This document shows positions 60,758 to 64,000 of a stretch of 64,000 nucleotides of DNA, piece by piece (the stretch's first letter is position 1; each line of letters begins with the position of its first letter). The DNA is from Acidobacteriaceae bacterium. Lineage in GTDB: Bacteria > Acidobacteriota > Terriglobia > Terriglobales > Acidobacteriaceae. The stretch is from positions 1 through 64,000 of the forward strand of contig PLCO01000012.1 in the NCBI GenBank assembly GCA_003134815.1. The letters run 5' to 3'. A model generated the notes under the pieces. It did no database searches. It saw only the letters and a program-made list of their open reading frames with translations, and was not told where the DNA came from. The position numbers and the translations under genes were made by a program.

Positions 60758-60771
60758 GTGACGAAAGTCGC
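60758..60771 (+). promoter_or_regulatory. GTGAC-N4-GTCRC palindrome, site E
   Basis: Reads GTGACGAAAGTCGC toward the second RIC gene. TAAGGT (60795-60800) is centred 33 bp downstream, and the predicted leader is about 15 bases, with AAGGAG before the ATG at 60820. Confidence 0.6.
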
Positions 60772-60819
60772 TGTGGCGGACATTGCGATCTCTGTAAGGT
60801 GGGTATCAAGGAGATCGAA

Positions 60820-61539
60820 ATGACCGCAACCGCACAAACCGTTCGCGAAATCGCACTGGAACAACCGACCGCAATCCGTGTCTTTGAACAGTTTGGAATC
60901 GACTACTGTTGCGGGGGACGCAAGCCTCTGGCAGAGGCATGCGCCGCCCGGAACCTGGAAGTTGACTCGGTTATTGCGGCGCTGGAAGAGGCGGAAAGGA
61001 AGCCTGGGATTGAGGTCGAGAACTGGGCTGAGAAGTCGTTAGGGAGCTTGAGCTCGCACATCGTAGCCAAGCATCATGCATACGTAAAACGCGAACTGCC
61101 GCGGCTGGCCCAGCTGGCCGAGAAGGTCGTGAATCGTCACGGCTCCACGAATCCGGAACTGCCGGTGATTGCAGCCACGCTCATGCAATTGGACGAAGAA
61201 CTCACCCAACATCTGGCAAAGGAAGAAGCCGTCCTGTTCCCCTACATCGCTGGCTTGGAGCGGTCCGTTTCCATTGGAACCCCTAAGCCCCGTAGCTGCT
61301 TCGGTACGGTTGCGAATCCGATCGCGATGATGACGCAGGAACACGATGCTGCGGGCGCCCTGACTTCTGAAATCCGCCGTCTGAGCGGAAATTTCACCAC
61401 CCCTGAGGATGCCTGCCCGACCTATCACGCGTTCTATGACGGGTTGAGGGAATTCGAGCAGGACCTGCATCAACACATCCACCTTGAGAACAACATCCTC
61501 TTCCCTCGTGCCATCGCCCTGGAGGCATCTGCCGGTTGA
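60820..61539 (+). CDS. ric: RIC/ScdA-type iron-sulfur cluster repair di-iron protein
   Basis: A 239-residue protein with canonical architecture. ScdA_N domain FEQFGIDYCCGGRKPLAEAC with the CCGG motif near residue 31 precedes a hemerythrin-like domain with HIVAKHHAYVKRELP, LTQHLAKEEAVLFPYI, TQEHDAAGALTSEI and LHQHIHLENNILFPRA. It should donate iron to restore clusters damaged by NO or peroxide. The ATG at 60820 follows AAGGAG by 6 bases. Site E is the likely control element. It is about 240 residues long like its paralogue at 56639, but keeps the dicysteine the other has lost. Confidence 0.92.
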   Translation: MTATAQTVREIALEQPTAIRVFEQFGIDYCCGGRKPLAEACAARNLEVDSVIAALEEAERKPGIEVENWAEKSLGSLSSHIVAKHHAYVKRELPRLAQLAEKVVNRHGSTNPELPVIAATLMQLDEELTQHLAKEEAVLFPYIAGLERSVSIGTPKPRSCFGTVANPIAMMTQEHDAAGALTSEIRRLSGNFTTPEDACPTYHAFYDGLREFEQDLHQHIHLENNILFPRAIALEASAG

Positions 61540-61606
61540 GACAGAACCGAACGACAAATCTCCAGGGAATTCGTTCCTCCGCGACCTGATTAACCAGAAG
61601 GCGACG

Positions 61607-62546
61607 AACAAAGACCCCTTCTACTGCTGCCGGGTGACGGCAAACGACGGGGCGCTTGGGGACCAGCACCTGCGGGAGTTCCAGGACAATGAGAAGACAA
61701 TTCCAACGATTCTGACCACCTCACACAAGCTCTCGACGGGAGTGGATGCGCGCAACATCCGCAACATTGTGCTGCTGCGGCCGATCAACACGATGATCAA
61801 GTTCAAGCAGATTATCGGGAGGGGGACGCGGCTCTACGACGGCAAGGACTTTTTTACGATTAACGACTTTGTGGGAGCGTACGAGCATTTCAGCGATCCG
61901 GAGTGGGATGGGGAACCGGAGCCTGAGCCTGCCCCGGAACCGAAACTGAAGCCTGGGCCAGGGCCCGAGCCTCCGGTGGGTGGGCCGGAGCCAGACCCGC
62001 GAGAACCTAGAAGGCGGTTGGTGATCAGGCTGGCGGACGGCAAGGCGCGCGATATTCAGCACATGTCGGCGACACAGTTTTTGGAATTGCTGTTTGGGGC
62101 GCTGCCGAAGTTCTTCAAGGATGAGGACGAGCTGAGGGGCGATCTGGAGCAAGCCGGACACGCGGCGGGCTCTGCTTAGAAACCTTGAGGACAAAGGGTT
62201 CGACCGCGCGCAACTGACGGAGATTCAGCACGCGCTGGAGGCCGAGCAAAGCGACCTTTACGACGTGCTGGCCTATATTGCGTTTGCGTTGCCGCGCATC
62301 ACGCGGCAGGAGCGGGCTGACAAGGCAACGCCGTCGATTCATGCCAGCTTTGGGGAAAAGCAGCGCGCGTTTCTGGACTTTGTGCTGTCGCAGTATGTTG
62401 CAGAGGGGTTAGAGGAGTTGGACCGTGACAAGCTGCATCCGCTGCTGCGTCTTCGCTACGGCGCGCTCTCTGACGCGATCCTGGACCTTGGGCCGGCTCC
62501 GGAGATCGGCAAAATGTTCGTTTCCTTCCAGCAATTTCTTTACTAG
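61607..62546 (+). pseudogene. hsdR: 3' remnant of type I restriction subunit HsdR, frameshifted
   Basis: The translated text matches only the C-terminal third of HsdR: late helicase motifs (PTILTTSHKLSTGVDARNI and INTMIKFKQIIGRGTRLY), a Pro/Glu-rich linker, then the C-terminal helical domain ending GPAPEIGKMFVSFQQFLY. The nuclease domain and early helicase motifs are absent, as are hsdM and hsdS. Reading shifts at a GGGG run (62136-62139). Removing one G rejoins DELR to AIWSKPDTRRALLRNLEDKG, so it is a single-base insertion, genuine or a sequencing error. The 5' break is 70 bp after the RIC gene, marking an insertion or deletion boundary. Confidence 0.85.
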
Positions 62547-62966
62547 GGGCACCGTCGGACGGCAGGGCACCCGCGCAGAATTGTGCTCGAAATGCGCGGC
62601 GAAAGCCCGCTTAGGCGCGGTGAAGGCCGGCTTAAGCGTGCGCAAACTCGCTATGAGTGAAATTACTTGCGACCTTTCCTTCTGAAATGTGCAATATTGT
62701 TTGACCATTTGGCTCTGTTTCGGGCAATTCTCCGGCACACCACTCAACGATTCGCGAAAGGATCCTTGACCATTTAGGGGGTATTCGCGAAAGAATCTTG
62801 TACCATTTCGCGGGGTCGCGGTCGCGCAAAACCGAACATTTCGTGCAACTTGAGCCGCCCTCGCCCGCCCCCGAAAAATGTGCCTCTGCCTCCGGCCGCC
62901 CACCACTATTTCTGCGGCGCGTCGGTTCTTCACTTATTGTGATTTGTCGTCTGACGGTGTCGGACC
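62547..62966. other. 420-bp intergenic region after hsdR remnant
   Basis: No gene is recognised. It starts with a possible short REP-like hairpin (CCGTC-G-GACGG flanked by GGGGCAC, about 62551-62575) and contains the direct repeat listed next. The gap is AT-richer in its centre than the flanks. Minus-strand frames through it repeat short motifs and have no ribosome-binding site. Confidence 0.5.
62750..62808. repeat. 26-bp direct repeat, two copies
   Basis: ATTCGCGAAAG-ATC--TTG-ACCATTT occurs at 62750-62775 and 62783-62808 (22 of 26 positions equal, 33-bp period). A shorter piece, TTTGACCATTTGG, is found at about 62700. The repeat contains the palindromic TTCGCGAA. Purpose unknown. Confidence 0.7.
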
Positions 62967-64000
62967 TCATTTCCCCGCTCTTCCCTTCTGACTCATATTC
63001 CAGCGATAAATAAACTCCACATACCCGTACTGCATATTCCGGTCGGTGGGATAAATTGCAGCCACCACGGTTTTCCCTTGTGCGTACGCGTAGTAGAAGT
63101 TGAGCGCCACGTTATTCGTGACCTGCCAATCGGCACTTACATCGGCAAGCGACGCCAACGATGTGGCGTTATTTGCCGGACGTCCCGTATAGCCGAACAC
63201 CTTGTTATCGAAGGCTCCTCCACCTTGATACCAGAGGTCGTGTGCGGAGGTGAGTTGGAGCCAGTGCAGATCGGCGCGCAGGGCGAGCTGCTTCACCGGC
63301 TTGTCCATCAACTGCACGAATTCATCGGTGTTGTTCATCAGGTTGAAGAAGGGCAGGCGAGCGTAGATGCGAGGCGTAGGCAGCATCTGGAAGAACGTGT
63401 TGTGCGTACTATCGGTGGGATTATTGTCTCCGCTGGAACGGAACCAGCCGCCACGCAGCCAGGGGCTGGTGGAGGCGTGAATCAACTGATAGCCGCCTTC
63501 AACTGCCGCTGCGTCAGCCCTGTGTCCTAACTTGCCCCAGCTGCCGTTTTGTAATGCTCCCCAGAAGAGAAAGTCGAACCGGCCAGGACCGGCGGGGACG
63601 GCAGCGAGCAAATCCGTGCCATAAGTTCCAATTCGGATATTCTCATGATCGGACGATCGGACGGCGAGGGCACGATTATCCGTCTTGGCTAAGCCGGTTC
63701 GTCCATCGTGATAGGCTGCGGCAAATGCGCGCCAGAGAAGATGATTTCGTAGCTCCTGTCGTGTGAGCGCGAGGTACTGAACATCGACATTCAGCTCAGG
63801 ATTACCGTTCATATTGAATACGCCTTGATCGGCCCGGGCCGCCATCGCCGAGATATTCCAACCCGCCGCGTTCCAGTGCGCGTCCAGGCCGTCAAAGCTG
63901 CGCTGAGCATTAGAAAAACCGAAGTTCGCAATCAATCGCTGGGCAACGCGATTGGATTGCAGCCATCCGATGGTCGGGTTCGCGGGCTGAGTCTCCGCGC
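62967..64000 (-). CDS. alginate export-family outer membrane porin (partial)
   Basis: The gene's 5' end lies beyond the window. The visible part, about 344 residues, matches the alginate export (AlgE-like) beta-barrel family: GWLQSNRVAQRLIANFGFSNAQRSFDG at the edge, ARADQGVFNMNGNPELNVD, YHDGRTGL, and a terminal strand GYVEFIYRWN. Such channels pass anionic polysaccharide or other solutes across the outer membrane. A functional link to the alginate-lyase-like gene at the other end of the window is possible but distant (62 kb). Confidence 0.8.
   Translation of the reverse strand, partial: AETQPANPTIGWLQSNRVAQRLIANFGFSNAQRSFDGLDAHWNAAGWNISAMAARADQGVFNMNGNPELNVDVQYLALTRQELRNHLLWRAFAAAYHDGRTGLAKTDNRALAVRSSDHENIRIGTYGTDLLAAVPAGPGRFDFLFWGALQNGSWGKLGHRADAAAVEGGYQLIHASTSPWLRGGWFRSSGDNNPTDSTHNTFFQMLPTPRIYARLPFFNLMNNTDEFVQLMDKPVKQLALRADLHWLQLTSAHDLWYQGGGAFDNKVFGYTGRPANNATSLASLADVSADWQVTNNVALNFYYAYAQGKTVVAAIYPTDRNMQYGYVEFIYRWNMSQKGRAGK

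Noticed and set aside
60709..60819. N-terminal extension of the second RIC protein upstream of 60820
   Set aside because: The frame is open but covers site E, the -10 and the ribosome-binding site; AAGGAG precedes the ATG at 60820, giving the usual family length.

Overview
The window looks like chromosomal DNA from an Acidobacteriota (class Terriglobia) genome. It is GC-rich, with tightly packed genes separated by occasional AT-rich gaps. It carries a large secreted protein with the 'VWFA-related Acidobacterial' architecture, a degenerate matrixin-like protein of a type I associate with this phylum, a REP-associated tyrosine transposase with REP hairpins, and a MurE with the DNPR motif of meso-diaminopimelate-type Gram-negatives. 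No rRNA, tRNA or CRISPR array was found. Calls rest on reading translated sequence and motifs, with no database search.

Layout. 1-424: non-coding, first copy of an AT-rich repeat. 0.4-3.9 kb: secreted alginate-lyase-like protein, divergent from a four-carbon acid sugar kinase/PdxA2 pair. 4.0-10.0 kb: minus-strand block with a beta-barrel protein, an APC permease, a GAF/PAS histidine kinase and an NTF2-like protein. 10.3-15.5 kb: giant VWFA protein divergent from DXS. 15.7-21.2 kb: archaic (Csu-type) chaperone-usher pilus locus. 21.3-25.5 kb: GT39-like membrane glycosyltransferase, a degenerate amidohydrolase and a DUF2127 protein, separated by heptamer and octamer repeats. 25.5-28.0 kb: RAYT with REPs, two orphan genes and the second copy of the AT-rich repeat. 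28.1-36.9 kb: first half of a dcw cluster (mraZ-rsmH-ftsL-ftsI-orf-murE-murF) preceded by a 10-bp-phased MraZ-type operator. It ends in a subclass B3 metallo-beta-lactamase gene overlapping murF by ATGA, where mraY would be expected. 36.9-49.2 kb: housekeeping and accessory genes (DUF167, PLP protein, DUF486, thioredoxin reductase, pseudo-matrixin, FkbH-like, Tat-exported protein, pckG). 49.6-61.5 kb: redox and nitrosative-stress island. 61.6-64.0 kb: hsdR remnant and the 3' part of an alginate-export-type porin gene.

The most coherent system is the 49.5-61.5 kb island. It has a molybdopterin/cytochrome b fusion with an HPP-family protein, L-lactate dehydrogenase, two RIC/ScdA di-iron repair proteins, NnrS, a Crp/Fnr regulator, a radical SAM/SPASM protein and a NapH-like ferredoxin. 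Six copies of a palindrome, GTGAC-N4-GTCRC, lie in its intergenic spaces. Five face a gene and have a TAnnnT hexamer centred 32-33 bp downstream, the geometry of Crp/Fnr class II activation. I infer one NO- or low-oxygen-responsive regulon, probably run by the local regulator. The parallel with the NO-inducible LDH and ScdA of Staphylococcus aureus supports this.
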